Positions 1-8,812 are shown, numbered from the stretch's first letter. The stretch is 64,000 nt of DNA from MADRE3 sp963718195 (GCA_963718195.1 CAVQYQ010000008.1:1-64000), one strand, 5' to 3'. Notes: generated by a model not told the origin, from the letters alone. Made by a program: numbers and translations.

Positions 1-122
1 GTACACGAAATGATGATACACCCTAGGGAGTTCCTGAGTACCACGAGACACGTGAAACCTTGTGGGAATCTGGGAGGACCATCTTCCAAGGCTAAATACT
101 AACCGATGACCGATAGTGAACG

Positions 123-153
<31 letters not shown>

Positions 154-430
154 GGAAGGGGAGTGAAATAGAAACTGAAACCGTTAGCTTACAAGCAGTC
201 GGAGCACTATGTGCATGCACAGTGTGACGGCGTGCCTTTTGCATAATGAGTCAACGACTTATCCTGTGCAGCGAGGTTAAGCCGCGAGGTGGAGCCGCAG
301 CGAAAGCGAGTCTTAAGAGGGCGTCTAGTTGTATGGGGTAGACCCGAAACCGGGTGATCTATCCATGGCCAGGGTGAAGTCTCGGTAACACGAGATGGAG
401 GCCCGAACCGATATAGGTTGAAAACTGTTC

Positions 431-467
<37 letters not shown>

Positions 468-746
468 TCGGTGATAGCTGGTTTTCTCCGAAATATATTT
501 AGGTATAGCCTCATATGATGACTGACGGAGGTAGAGCACTGACAAGGCTAGGGGTCCCACCGGATTACCAACCCTTTTCAAACTCCGAATGCCGTTAAGT
601 TCTAGTATGGGAGTCAGTCTGTGGGAGATAAGTTCCATGGTCGAGAGGGAAACAACCCAGACCGTCAGCTAAGGTCCCTAAACTATGCTAAGTGGGAAAA
701 GAGGTGGAATTGTAGATACAACCAGGAGGTTGGCTTAGAAGCAGCA

Positions 747-779
<33 letters not shown>

Positions 780-837
780 TAATGAATCCGCGCTGAAAAT
801 GTAACGGGGCTAAGCATAGTACCGAAGCTACGGGTGT

Positions 838-1293
838 CAGAAGACAGAGTACAGAGGACAGAAGACAGATGATTTCATCATTTGAAGATTTGGAGGTGTT
901 TCAGCGAGCCTACAAGCTCTCTTTGGAAATTCATAAAGCAAGTATGGATTTTCCACAACGAGAACAATATGGCTTGGCTGATCAAGTAAGACGAGCGAGC
1001 AAATCGATATGCGCGAATATCGCAGAAGGATTTGGCAAGCAACACCACTCCAAAGCAGAATTCAAACGCTATTTAGTAATGGCGATTGGCTCAAGTGATG
1101 AAATGAGAGTCTGGCTTCGATACTGTCTGGATTTGTCTTTAGTAGAAGAGGAAAGCTGGAGTAGATGGCGAGATGAGTACCAAGAAATCTCCAAGATGCT
1201 CCAGGGGATGTACAGAAACTGGAAGTAGTTTTAATGATAAAGTGCACACGCACCAAACTATTCTGATCTCTGTCCCCTGTCCTCTGTCTTCTG
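838..1293 (+). other. 23S rRNA intervening sequence (IVS) in helix 45
   Basis: The insert is bounded by a long inverted repeat. The left arm (838-866) is rich in CAGAAGACAGAG-type units and the right arm (1266-1293) is its near complement, ending CTGTCTTCTG. In the transcript the arms would form an extended double helix closing the helix 45 stem, the usual RNase III substrate of bacterial 23S IVS elements. The protein gene 869-1228 fills the loop. The arms themselves contain short repeats of GACAGA/GGACAGA, so several pairing registers are possible. Excision without religation is expected from known IVS behaviour; the cleavage sites cannot be read from sequence. Confidence 0.9.
869..1228 (+). 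CDS. four-helix-bundle protein encoded inside the 23S rRNA IVS
   Basis: This 119-residue protein belongs to the 23S rRNA-intervening-sequence / four helix bundle family (TIGR02436 type). Hallmarks are an N-terminal FEDLEVFQRAYKLS, the central QVRRASKSICANIAEGFGK helix, and FKRYLVMAIGSSDEMRVWL. The length is normal for the family. The ATG lies inside the left arm of the IVS stem, so ribosome access would require the stem to be open or processed. No clear Shine-Dalgarno is present. Family members fold as helical bundles and form pentamers, but their function is unsettled; proposals include rRNA fragment stabilisation or IVS mobility. The gene is intact, which suggests selection or recent acquisition. 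Confidence 0.93.
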   Translation: MISSFEDLEVFQRAYKLSLEIHKASMDFPQREQYGLADQVRRASKSICANIAEGFGKQHHSKAEFKRYLVMAIGSSDEMRVWLRYCLDLSLVEEESWSRWRDEYQEISKMLQGMYRNWK

Positions 1294-1894
1294 GTCACGG
1301 TAGGAGAACATTGTGGTCGCCTGAGAAGGTACACCGAAAGGAGTGCTGGAGGTTCCACAAGAGCTTATGTTGACACGAGTAGCGATAAACAAGGTGAGAA
1401 ACCTTGTCGCCGAAAGCCTAAGGTTTCCTGTAGTCAAGTTAATCTGCTCAGGGTTAGTCGGCTCCTAAGGCGAGGCCGAGAGGCGTAGTCGATGGGAAAC
1501 AGGTTAATATTCCTGTACCACTATTATAATGTTTGATGATAAGGGGGGACGGAGAAGGATAGGCCATCCAGCTGTTGGAATAGCTGGTTTAAGCGTGTAG
1601 TTGGAGGACTTAGGTAAATCCGGGTCCTTATTTAAACGATGAGACGTGATGACGATGTCTTTTAGACAACAAAGTGGCTGATTCCCTGCTTCCAGGAAAA
1701 TCCTCGTATCTAGTTATGATGGTGACCGTACCGTAAACCGACACAGGTAGGCTGGTAGAGAATACCAAGGCGCTTGAGAGAACTCTGGTTAAGGAACTCG
1801 GCAAAATAGCACCGTAACTTCGGGAGAAGGTGTGCCTATATGGTGATAATGAATACTTGTTTGAGCCTACGTAGGTTGCAGTGAAATGGGGGGA

Positions 1895-1928
<34 letters not shown>

Positions 1929-2011
1929 GTCGAAAGACGAAGTATAGGGTCTGACGCCTGCCCGGTGCCGGAAGGTTAAGGGGACCTGTCAGCGTAAGCG
2001 AAGCAGCGAAC

Positions 2012-2103
<92 letters not shown>

Positions 2104-2361
2104 CGATTTCCCCACTGTCTCAACCAGAGACTCAGCGAAACTGTAGTACCGGTGAAGATGCCGGTTACCCGCAACAAGACAGAAAGACCCCGTGAACCTT
2201 TACTACAGCTTGGCATTGGTTTTTGAGGTAACATGTGTAGGATAGGTGGGAGACTTTGAAGTGGGCACGCCAGTGTTCATGGAGTCACCCTTGAAATACC
2301 ACCCTTGTTATCTTAGGAATCTAACTGCGGTCCGTGATCCGGATCCAGGACATTGTCTGGT

Positions 2362-2393
<32 letters not shown>

Positions 2394-2543
2394 GTGTAAC
2401 GGAGGCGCGCGATGGTTCCCTCAGGCTGATTGGAAACCAGCCGTAGAGTGTAAAGGCATAAGGGAGCTTGACTGCGAGAGAGACATTTCGAGCAGGTACG
2501 AAAGTAGGTCTTAGTGATCCGGCGATTCCGCATGGAAGGGTCG

Positions 2544-2598
<55 letters not shown>

Positions 2599-2602
2599 CC
2601 AT

Positions 2603-2657
<55 letters not shown>

Positions 2658-2773
2658 CAGGTCCCAAGGGTTTGGCTGTTCGCCAATTAAAGTGGTACGC
2701 GAGCTGGGTTTAAAACGTCGTGAGACAGTTTGGTCCTTATCTGTTGCGGGCGCAGGATATTTGAGGAGATCTT

Positions 2774-2807
<34 letters not shown>

Positions 2808-2843
2808 ATGGTGTACCAGTTGTTCCGCCAGGGGCATTGCTGG

Positions 2844-2897
<54 letters not shown>

Positions 2898-3118
2898 CCA
2901 AGATAAGATATCCCATGGCTGTAGTGGCCATCTGAAGGCACGTGGTAGACCACCACGTTGATAGGTCGGGTGTGGAAGCATGGTAACATGTGGAGCTTAC
3001 CGATACTAATGTGCCGTGCGGCTTATCCATATTTTTTGATTAAGCTGCTGCTGTTTTTTACTCTACTGTTCGATTATCTTTTTTTTAATATAGAAGTATC
3101 GTGTTACCGATTGACTTT

Positions 3119-3233
3119 ATCGGTGGCCATAGCGGAGAGGGTCCACCCGTTCTCATTCCGAACACGGAAGTTAAGCTCTCCAGCGCCGATGGTACTGCAT
3201 GGGCAACTGTGTGGGAGAGTAGGTCGCCGCCGA
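3119..3233 (+). rRNA. rrf: 5S ribosomal RNA
   Basis: Typical 5S sequence about 90 bp after the 23S gene: GGTGGCCATAGCGGAGAGGG at the 5' side, CCGAACACGGAAGTTAAGCTC in the middle and GGGAGAGTAGGTCGCCGCC near the 3' end. The 5' and 3' ends (ATCGGTGGC / GCCGCCGAT) are complementary and form helix I. The length of about 115 nt is normal. It is the only intact 5S here; degenerate copies follow from 3287. Ends are estimated from helix I. Confidence 0.95.
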
Positions 3234-3250
3234 TTTTTCTTTATATATAA

Positions 3251-3286
3251 AACCCCTGTCAGGCATTTTCTGGCGGGGGTTTTTTG
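3251..3286 (+). terminator. rho-independent terminator of the rRNA operon
   Basis: ACCCCTGTCAG, a short GCATTTT loop and CTGGCGGGGG form a GC-rich stem followed by TTTTTTG. It sits 18 bp after the 5S gene. The same hairpin occurs again at 3545-3578 and 3797-3829 inside the degenerate 5S array. Confidence 0.88.
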
Positions 3287-3544
3287 TTGTGCTTTCCCCG
3301 GAAGGTCGGCTCCACCCGTTTCATTGCGAACACGGACGTTATCACGACTCTTTTTTGAGCCGATATGACACCCGCCCCTGCGTCGCTGATGAGCGTGGCA
3401 TACACTTGTATCGCCCCACTCACCGCTTCTTGGCTCAGGCGCCATCTCAACTCGAAAAACAGCCGTGAACGCTCTGCTGCGCCGATGGTACTGCATGGGC
3501 AATGTGTGGGAGAGTAGGTCGCCGCCGATTTTTCTTTATACATA

Positions 3545-3578
3545 ACCCCCGTCAGGCATTTTCTGGCGGGGGTTTTTT
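3545..3578 (+). terminator. second copy of the rRNA terminator hairpin
   Basis: ACCCCCGTCAG-GCATTTT-CTGGCGGGGG plus TTTTTTG. The stem is slightly better paired than the first copy. It follows the 3' fragment of the first degenerate 5S unit. Confidence 0.8.
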
Positions 3579-3796
3579 GTTGTGCTTTCCCGGAAGGTCG
3601 GCTCCACCCGTTTCATTGCGAACACGGACGTTATCACGACTCTTTTTTGAGCCGATATGACACCCGCCCCTGCGTCGCCGATGAGCGTGGCATACACTTG
3701 TATCGCCCCACTCACCGCTTCTTGTCAGGCGCCATCTCAACTGAAAAAAGTGAACGCTCTCGCGCCGATTACTCAATTGTGGAATATCGGACATTA

Positions 3797-3829
3797 TCCC
3801 CGTCAGGCATTTTCTGGCGGGGGTTTTTT
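3797..3829 (+). terminator. third copy of the rRNA terminator hairpin
   Basis: CCCCGTCAG-GCATTTT-CTGGCGGGG plus TTTTTTG, closing the second degenerate unit. Here the hairpin follows non-5S sequence (ACTCAATTGTGGAATATCGG), so it probably no longer ends a 5S transcript. Confidence 0.75.
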
Positions 3830-3982
3830 GTTGTGCTTTCCGAAGGTCGGCTCCACCCGTTTCATTCGAGCAGCTCTTCAGCGCCGATGGTACTGCATGG
3901 GCAATGTGTGGGATGGGGGTTGACAGCCGATCCCTACCCTTCATTTCTTAGTCATGAATACAAAATATTTTTTGAAAATATT

Positions 3983-4011
3983 TTGACTGATTCTTTCATT
4001 TACGATAAAAT
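3983..4011 (+). promoter_or_regulatory. sigma70-type promoter for the hemerythrin-GGDEF gene
   Basis: TTGACT at 3983-3988 and TAAAAT at 4006-4011 are separated by exactly 17 bp. It lies past the rRNA terminators and about 130 bp before the ATG at 4145, just after an AT-rich palindrome (AAAATATTTT on both sides of TTG, 3962-3984). It gives the downstream gene an expression signal independent of the rRNA operon. Predicted from sequence only. Confidence 0.6.
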
Positions 4012-4144
4012 TACAGAAGCTATTGGAATAGTTCCTCTATTCGGATATTCTTGTCCCGTTGTTGCAAATGATTATTATTTGAAGGAAAAGAATCTTTGCC
4101 ACCACTTTTTCTACTCAATATACGTATCAACATTTCTTGGGCAT

Positions 4145-5260
4145 ATGGAATCATTTAAGTGGGGAAAACAGTTTATCACCAATATTTCTGAGATAGATAC
4201 TCAACACCGGGGGCTCGTCTCTCTGATCAACAAGTATGGAAACGCTCTTTCTGAAAATCTTGTCAATGAACATGTTTTAGAATCCATATTCAATCAACTC
4301 ATATCGTATACCAAGACTCATTTCACCACAGAAGAGAAACTGATGAACGAAATGAAGCTTGACCCAAAACATCTCTCCATTCATTTCAAATGTCATCGTG
4401 ATTTCGTTCAGGATATTTCTGATTTTTCTCTTTCAACAGATATGAACAGCCAGGAAGACTGTTTGGCTCTTTTTAATTATCTGGCCCACTGGATCGCGTA
4501 TCATATTCTTGGTTCAGACCTAGTCATGGCTCGACAGATCGAGATAATCAAAAGCGGTAAAAAGCCCGAGGAAGCTTTTACAGAGGTGGAGCAGTCTGAA
4601 AACGAATCGACAGCGACGCTTCTTGCCGCTCTCAAGGGATTGCTCACCCTGCTTTCCCAGCGGAATAAAGCTCTGACAGATCTGAACAAGACCCTGGAAA
4701 GTCGTGTAGCTGAGCGAACAAAAGATCTTGCCCAGGCAAATGAAGCGCTCGAGGTAATTTCTATCACCGATCATCTCACCGATCTTCCCAACAGGCGCTT
4801 TGCCATGCGTCAACTGCAATTATTGTGGAACGAATCGGTTGCAACCAAAAAACCACTGGCATGTCTCATGATTGACGCAGACGGCTTTAAAGAGATCAAT
4901 GATACCTATGGCCATGCCGCAGGAGACCGGGTTCTTCAAAGGCTTTCCATCGAGCTCCTGCATTCCGTGCGCAGCGATGATATTGTCTGTCGATTGGGCG
5001 GTGATGAATTTCTGGTTATCTGTCCCCAGACTTCACTCGTAGGCGCCCAGCATATTGCCGAGCAGACCCGTACAAAGGTAGCAGCTTTAAGAGTTATAGC
5101 CGGCAGCGGCTTCTGGTATGGTTCCGTCAGTATTGGCGTCGCCGTCAGCAATGGAAAAATGAAAAAGGTTGATGATCTGCTTCGAGCTGCAGACAAAGCT
5201 GTTTACCTGGCAAAAAATGATGGCAGAAACTGCGTCAGGCCCGAACCTGTGCCTGCGTAA
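4145..5260 (+). CDS. hemerythrin-like oxygen/redox-sensing diguanylate cyclase (hemerythrin-GGDEF)
   Basis: Predicted 371-residue soluble enzyme that makes cyclic di-GMP from GTP under control of an N-terminal bacteriohemerythrin. The hemerythrin part (about 1-130) has the di-iron ligand pattern: DTQHRGL, HFTTEEKLM, HLSIHFKCHRDF and HWIAYHILGSD. A coiled linker (about 160-205, ESRVAERTKDLAQANEALEV) joins it to a GGDEF domain (about 210-370) with DADGFKEINDTYGHAAGD and an intact RLGGDEF active site. RSDD five residues upstream of GGDEF is an inhibitory I-site. The open frame extends upstream to 3647, but that part crosses 5S-derived repeats, so the ATG at 4145 (MESFKWG) is chosen; it is where hemerythrin homology begins. 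Known hemerythrin-GGDEF proteins respond to the di-iron redox state. An oxygen or redox cue in an anaerobe is the likely role here, by inference. Confidence 0.9.
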   Translation: MESFKWGKQFITNISEIDTQHRGLVSLINKYGNALSENLVNEHVLESIFNQLISYTKTHFTTEEKLMNEMKLDPKHLSIHFKCHRDFVQDISDFSLSTDMNSQEDCLALFNYLAHWIAYHILGSDLVMARQIEIIKSGKKPEEAFTEVEQSENESTATLLAALKGLLTLLSQRNKALTDLNKTLESRVAERTKDLAQANEALEVISITDHLTDLPNRRFAMRQLQLLWNESVATKKPLACLMIDADGFKEINDTYGHAAGDRVLQRLSIELLHSVRSDDIVCRLGGDEFLVICPQTSLVGAQHIAEQTRTKVAALRVIAGSGFWYGSVSIGVAVSNGKMKKVDDLLRAADKAVYLAKNDGRNCVRPEPVPA

Positions 5261-5395
5261 TTATCCCTTCCTTTTTTCTTTACGGCTAACCTGGTTGTTA
5301 AGAAAAACTCAAATGACGACATTATCCTGTTTGCAGCTTGCTCTGCAGCTATTTTCTGGGTTGGTACAAAAATCTATTAAATTTGCCTAAAGAAT

Positions 5396-5438
5396 GTTAG
5401 GTTATACCTGATAACAAATATCATTATTAACAACCTAA
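5396..5438 (+). promoter_or_regulatory. inverted repeats upstream of the glycyl-radical enzyme gene (possible operator)
   Basis: GTTAGGTT (5396-5403) is mirrored by AACCTAA (5432-5438). A tighter dyad AGGT-TAT-ACCT lies inside the left arm (5399-5409). The arms lie within 20-60 bp of the ATG at 5455, a common repressor or activator position. The rest of the 5261-5454 gap shows no convincing promoter. Function is inferred from position and symmetry only. Confidence 0.35.
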
Positions 5439-5454
5439 TCATGACGAGAAACAG

Positions 5455-7872
5455 ATGAAACAAGTCGCAGCCAAAGTCAAGAGGATCGAGGAGCGACCAT
5501 ATTATATGGATCGTATTGATCGGCTGAAAGAAAGAGTTGTATCCATACGACCGGAAATGGACCTTGAAAATGCGAAAATTCTGACCCGGAGCTTTCTTGA
5601 GACCGAAGGTGAGCCGCTTGTTGTCAGGAAAGCCAAAGGATTTCGTGATCAGTGTCTGCAGAAAGACATAACGATTGCTGACGATGAATTGATCGTCGGC
5701 TGTTCAGGCAGTAAAATACGGGGAGGCATCCTCTGTGCTGATACCTGCTGGTCCGTTCTCAATGATGAACTCGATTCCATCTCTACACGTTCCTACGACC
5801 CCTTTTATCTCCGAGAAGACGACCGGAAGACATTCGAGCAGGAAATCAGGCCGTATTGGAAAGGTCGGTCAAATTTTGAGGAATGGCTGGCGCAGATACC
5901 CGATGATACCCGCTTGCTGCGTGACCACGGGGTAATCTATATCAACAGGAAGGCGGTTCGCGGTTTTGGTGAAACAACTGCCGGCTATGAATGGTTTCTC
6001 AACGATGGTCTTTGCGGCATCGAAGCAACGGTGAAAGAACGACGGGCCCTGCTCGACATTACCGTCCCCGGTGACTATGAAAAGGATTACTATCTCAAAT
6101 CGTTACTGATTGTTATTGACGGCATGAAGATCCTCAGCCGCCGGTATAGTGATGAAGCCGGTCGACTCGCGTTGCTTGAAAAAAACGAGACAAGAAAAGA
6201 GGAGCTGCTCGATATTGCAGAAACATGTGCTCAGCTTGTGACCAGAGCACCGCGAACTTTCAAGGAGGCGCTCCAGGCACTCTACTTTTACCAGATATGC
6301 ATTTTCATGGAACAGAATGCCGCCAGCTATAATCCCGGCAGAATGGACCAGTACCTTTACCCCTACTATAAAGACGATATTGAAAACGGACGCATCAGTA
6401 AAGAAGATGCGCAGGAACTGCTGAACTGTTTGTGGGTGAAGTTCAGTGAGCCCTGTCTCTTCCAGGACGCGGTAACTGCTGAATTTGCAGCAGGCTATCC
6501 GATGTTCCAGAATGTTTGTGTCGGTGGCATCGACGAGACCGGGCGAGATGCGGTTAATGAACTTTCCTACATGATCATCCAGGCGACCATGGATGTGCAA
6601 CTCTACCAACCGTCGTTGTCTGTGAGGTACAGCCTTGCCAAAAATCCCAACCGTTTCTTGCGCAAGGTTGTCGAGTTAATCGCTCTCGGCACGGGGTTTC
6701 CTGCATTTCACAATGACGATATTGGCATTCGCATGCTGATGAATAAAGGGATTCCGCTCAAGGAAGCATTCAACTGGAATCCCTGTGGCTGTGTAGAGAC
6801 CAATCTTGAAGGTCGGCTGCGGCACTATACGGCCCTGGCCGACATAAATCTTGGATCAATCGTCGAATTTGCGCTCCTGGATGGCCGTTGCAGAAAAAGT
6901 AATGAATATGTTTCTGCAAGGACTGGAAAAGCTGAGGATTTTGACAATTTCGACTCATTTCTTGAGGCGATAAAAAAACAGTTCGCCCATGCCACCCGTG
7001 CCGTGGTAATGGGCAGCCATGTGATTGATGAAGTCTGTATGAACAGACCCTCCCCTGCCCTCTCACTGACTTTTAAAGAGTGTATTGAAAATGCAAAGGA
7101 TTATGCCTGGGGAGGAGCAAAGTATAATACCGGCAACGGTATTATTCTCATCGGTGTTGCCGACCTGATAAATTCCATTGTCGCGGTCAAACATATTGTG
7201 TTTGATACGAGTCAGTTGACCATGAGTCAGCTTATTACTGCTCTTGACCATGATTTTGAGGGTTATGATGACATCCTGCAACGCTGCAACTCGGCACCCA
7301 AATATGGCAATGATGATCCACTTGTGGACCAGATTGCCAGCGATATTTTCACCTTTTTTGCCGACGAAATAGAAAAATACGAATCCAAATTCGGCAAGAT
7401 GACCCCCGGTATTTTGCCGGTTTCTGGAAATACGCCTTTTGGCCTAGAGGTCGGTGCCCTGCCCTCAGGCAAGAAAGCCTGGAAACCGCTGGCCGATGGT
7501 GTCAGCCCGGTCGGTGGAACTGATTTAAACGGACCAGGATCGGTATTAAAATCAGTGGCCAGCATCCCCCACGACAGATTCGTCCAGGGAACACTTCTGA
7601 ACCTGAAGGTTGAGCCAGCCCTTTTGAGCGAGGAAAATGGCATCAAACAGATGATGGCACTGCTCAAATCCATGTGCAGCCTGGGTGTCTACCATGTCCA
7701 ATTTAATGTTATCGACCAGGAAAAATTGCTGCTTGCCCAACAGTACCCAGACGATTACCGGGGACTGCTGGTGAGAGTGGCCGGCTATACTGCCTATTTT
7801 GTCGAGCTTGGCAAAGATGTCCAGGATGAGATTATTGGCAGAACGGTGCAGCACGGTATTTCTGTGGGTTAA
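5455..7872 (+). CDS. glycyl-radical enzyme, PFL/dehydratase superfamily, substrate unassigned
   Basis: This 805-residue protein has both hallmarks of an active glycyl-radical enzyme: the radical glycine motif VRVAGYTAYF (Gly777) and an active-site Cys446-Val-Glu448 in NPCGCVETN. The Cys-to-Gly spacing of 331 residues equals that recalled for glycerol and hydroxyproline dehydratases and is shorter than in 4-hydroxyphenylacetate decarboxylase. Two features differ from the eliminase pattern I know: CVETN in place of CVEP, and GETTAGYEWF (Glu173) where dehydratases usually have G-H-x-x-P-x-Y, whose histidine takes part in catalysis. It is therefore not safely a glycerol, choline, isethionate or hydroxyproline enzyme. 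The activase gene starts 5 bp after the stop, so the two are co-expressed. Oxygen would cleave the radical form, which fits an anaerobe. Class is sure; substrate is unknown. Confidence 0.93.
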   Translation: MKQVAAKVKRIEERPYYMDRIDRLKERVVSIRPEMDLENAKILTRSFLETEGEPLVVRKAKGFRDQCLQKDITIADDELIVGCSGSKIRGGILCADTCWSVLNDELDSISTRSYDPFYLREDDRKTFEQEIRPYWKGRSNFEEWLAQIPDDTRLLRDHGVIYINRKAVRGFGETTAGYEWFLNDGLCGIEATVKERRALLDITVPGDYEKDYYLKSLLIVIDGMKILSRRYSDEAGRLALLEKNETRKEELLDIAETCAQLVTRAPRTFKEALQALYFYQICIFMEQNAASYNPGRMDQYLYPYYKDDIENGRISKEDAQELLNCLWVKFSEPCLFQDAVTAEFAAGYPMFQNVCVGGIDETGRDAVNELSYMIIQATMDVQLYQPSLSVRYSLAKNPNRFLRKVVELIALGTGFPAFHNDDIGIRMLMNKGIPLKEAFNWNPCGCVETNLEGRLRHYTALADINLGSIVEFALLDGRCRKSNEYVSARTGKAEDFDNFDSFLEAIKKQFAHATRAVVMGSHVIDEVCMNRPSPALSLTFKECIENAKDYAWGGAKYNTGNGIILIGVADLINSIVAVKHIVFDTSQLTMSQLITALDHDFEGYDDILQRCNSAPKYGNDDPLVDQIASDIFTFFADEIEKYESKFGKMTPGILPVSGNTPFGLEVGALPSGKKAWKPLADGVSPVGGTDLNGPGSVLKSVASIPHDRFVQGTLLNLKVEPALLSEENGIKQMMALLKSMCSLGVYHVQFNVIDQEKLLLAQQYPDDYRGLLVRVAGYTAYFVELGKDVQDEIIGRTVQHGISVG

Positions 7873-7876
7873 CTGA

Positions 7877-8812
7877 ATGGCCCTTGCTACTGAAGGTGTT
7901 GTCCTGCGGATAGAGAGAAGCTCTATCCATGACGGTCCTGGACTCCGCACAGTGCTCTTTTTAAAGGGTTGTCCCCTCTCCTGCGACTGGTGTTCGACCC
8001 CTGAATCCCAACTGAAGCAGCTTGAAAAAGGGTATAACGGTGAGCGTTGTGTCGGTTGCGCAACCTGCGCTCTCAATTGCCCAGCAGGAGCCCTGACCCT
8101 GGTCAATGGCTCCATTGAGATAGATACAACACGCTGTGTCAAATGCTTTCACTGTGTGGATGTCTGCCCTCACAACGCCCAGAAAGGGTATGGCCAGGTC
8201 ATGACAGTGAAGCAGGCCGTTGAGGAACTCTGTAAAGACGAGATCTTCTTTTTTCACTCCGGCGGCGGCGTCACCATAAGCGGCGGTGAGTGCTTTATTC
8301 AGCCCGATTTTACAGCCGGTGTCCTTGAGGAATGCAGCCGACGTGGAATTGATACTGCGGTTGAGACAAGTCTTCTGGCTCCATGGGAGCATATCGCCCA
8401 ATCACTTCCTTTTCTCAATACCTTATACGTTGACATCAAGCATCATGACCGTGAAAAACATAAACAACTGACCGGGGTCGGAAATGATATAATAATGGCT
8501 AATCTAAAAAGGCTTGACCGGTCCGATTTTACCTTCCATCTTCACCTGCGCTTCCCGCTCATTCCCGGAATAAATGATGATGACGAAAACCTGCAGGCCA
8601 TCATCTCAATTGCCGAATCACACGATAGAGTCAATGATCTTGAGATACTTCCCTACCATCGCCTGGGCACTGCAACCTATTCTCTTCTTGGTAGAAAGTA
8701 CCATCCTGGTGATTTGGATACACCCACAGAAGCGTATCTCAAGGAGCGATTAACATTTATGAATAAACAGAACCACTCCCTGCGGTTAAAAGTTGGAAGC
8801 GGCTATCTCTGA
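7877..8812 (+). CDS. glycyl-radical enzyme activating enzyme (radical SAM)
   Basis: This 311-residue activase would install the glycyl radical on the preceding protein using S-adenosylmethionine and an Fe-S cluster. The radical SAM motif C32-PLS-C36-DW-C39 sits in a typical activase context (SSIHDGPGLRTVLFLKGCP). An inserted double-cluster ferredoxin domain follows: C58-C61-C64-C68 and C87-C90-C93-C97, enough for two extra [4Fe-4S] centres. Such a domain is found in activases of dehydratase and decarboxylase glycyl-radical enzymes but not in the pyruvate formate-lyase activase itself. HSGGGVTISGGECFIQPDF is the usual SAM-binding GGE region. The ATG at 7877 follows the enzyme stop by 4 bp. No terminator is visible before 8900. 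Confidence 0.94.
   Translation: MALATEGVVLRIERSSIHDGPGLRTVLFLKGCPLSCDWCSTPESQLKQLEKGYNGERCVGCATCALNCPAGALTLVNGSIEIDTTRCVKCFHCVDVCPHNAQKGYGQVMTVKQAVEELCKDEIFFFHSGGGVTISGGECFIQPDFTAGVLEECSRRGIDTAVETSLLAPWEHIAQSLPFLNTLYVDIKHHDREKHKQLTGVGNDIIMANLKRLDRSDFTFHLHLRFPLIPGINDDDENLQAIISIAESHDRVNDLEILPYHRLGTATYSLLGRKYHPGDLDTPTEAYLKERLTFMNKQNHSLRLKVGSGYL

Larger units (their letters stand above)
3287..3917 (+). repeat. array of degenerate 5S rRNA copies with repeated terminators
   Basis: Three successive units each start GTTGTGCTTTCC...GAAGGTCGGCTCCACCCG (about 3287, 3577 and 3829). Each carries a damaged piece of 5S: a 5' middle piece (CCACCCGTTTCATTGCGAACACGGACGTT at 3311-3340 and its copies) and, in units 1 and 3, a 3' piece (GCGCCGATGGTACTGCATGG at 3481 and 3881). 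Units 1 and 2 have about 130 bp of unrelated sequence inserted between the two 5S halves, beginning ATCACGACTCTTTTTTGAGC (3341, 3632). Unit 2 has lost the 3' 5S half and unit 3 has lost the insert. Terminator copies at 3545-3578 and 3797-3829 end units 1 and 2. None of the copies has the 5S 5' strand of helix I, so all are non-functional as 5S. Open frames in this stretch are not credible genes. Confidence 0.8.

Noticed and set aside
3251..3829. Three similar repeats with spacers, looking like a short CRISPR array
   Set aside because: The repeats are terminator hairpins with T runs, spacers share sequence with each other and with 5S, and no cas genes are present.
3104..3944. Minus-strand open frames of 94-132 codons across the 5S repeats
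   Set aside because: They run antisense through 5S and terminator hairpins and repeat each other only because the DNA is repeated. Codon content is not gene-like.
3647..4144. N-terminal extension of the hemerythrin-GGDEF frame
   Set aside because: It reads through 5S-derived sequence and precedes a good promoter at 3983-4011, so it is not translated.
5441..5458. Five-codon mini-frame ATGACGAGAAACAGATGA overlapping the glycyl-radical enzyme start
   Set aside because: Could be a leader peptide with stop-start coupling, but it has no ribosome site and such short frames are common by chance.
5455..7872. Assignment of the glycyl-radical enzyme to pyruvate formate-lyase or to 4-hydroxyphenylacetate decarboxylase
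   Set aside because: Pyruvate formate-lyase needs two adjacent cysteines and its activase has no ferredoxin insert. The decarboxylase has a longer Cys-Gly spacing and a small subunit, which is absent here.
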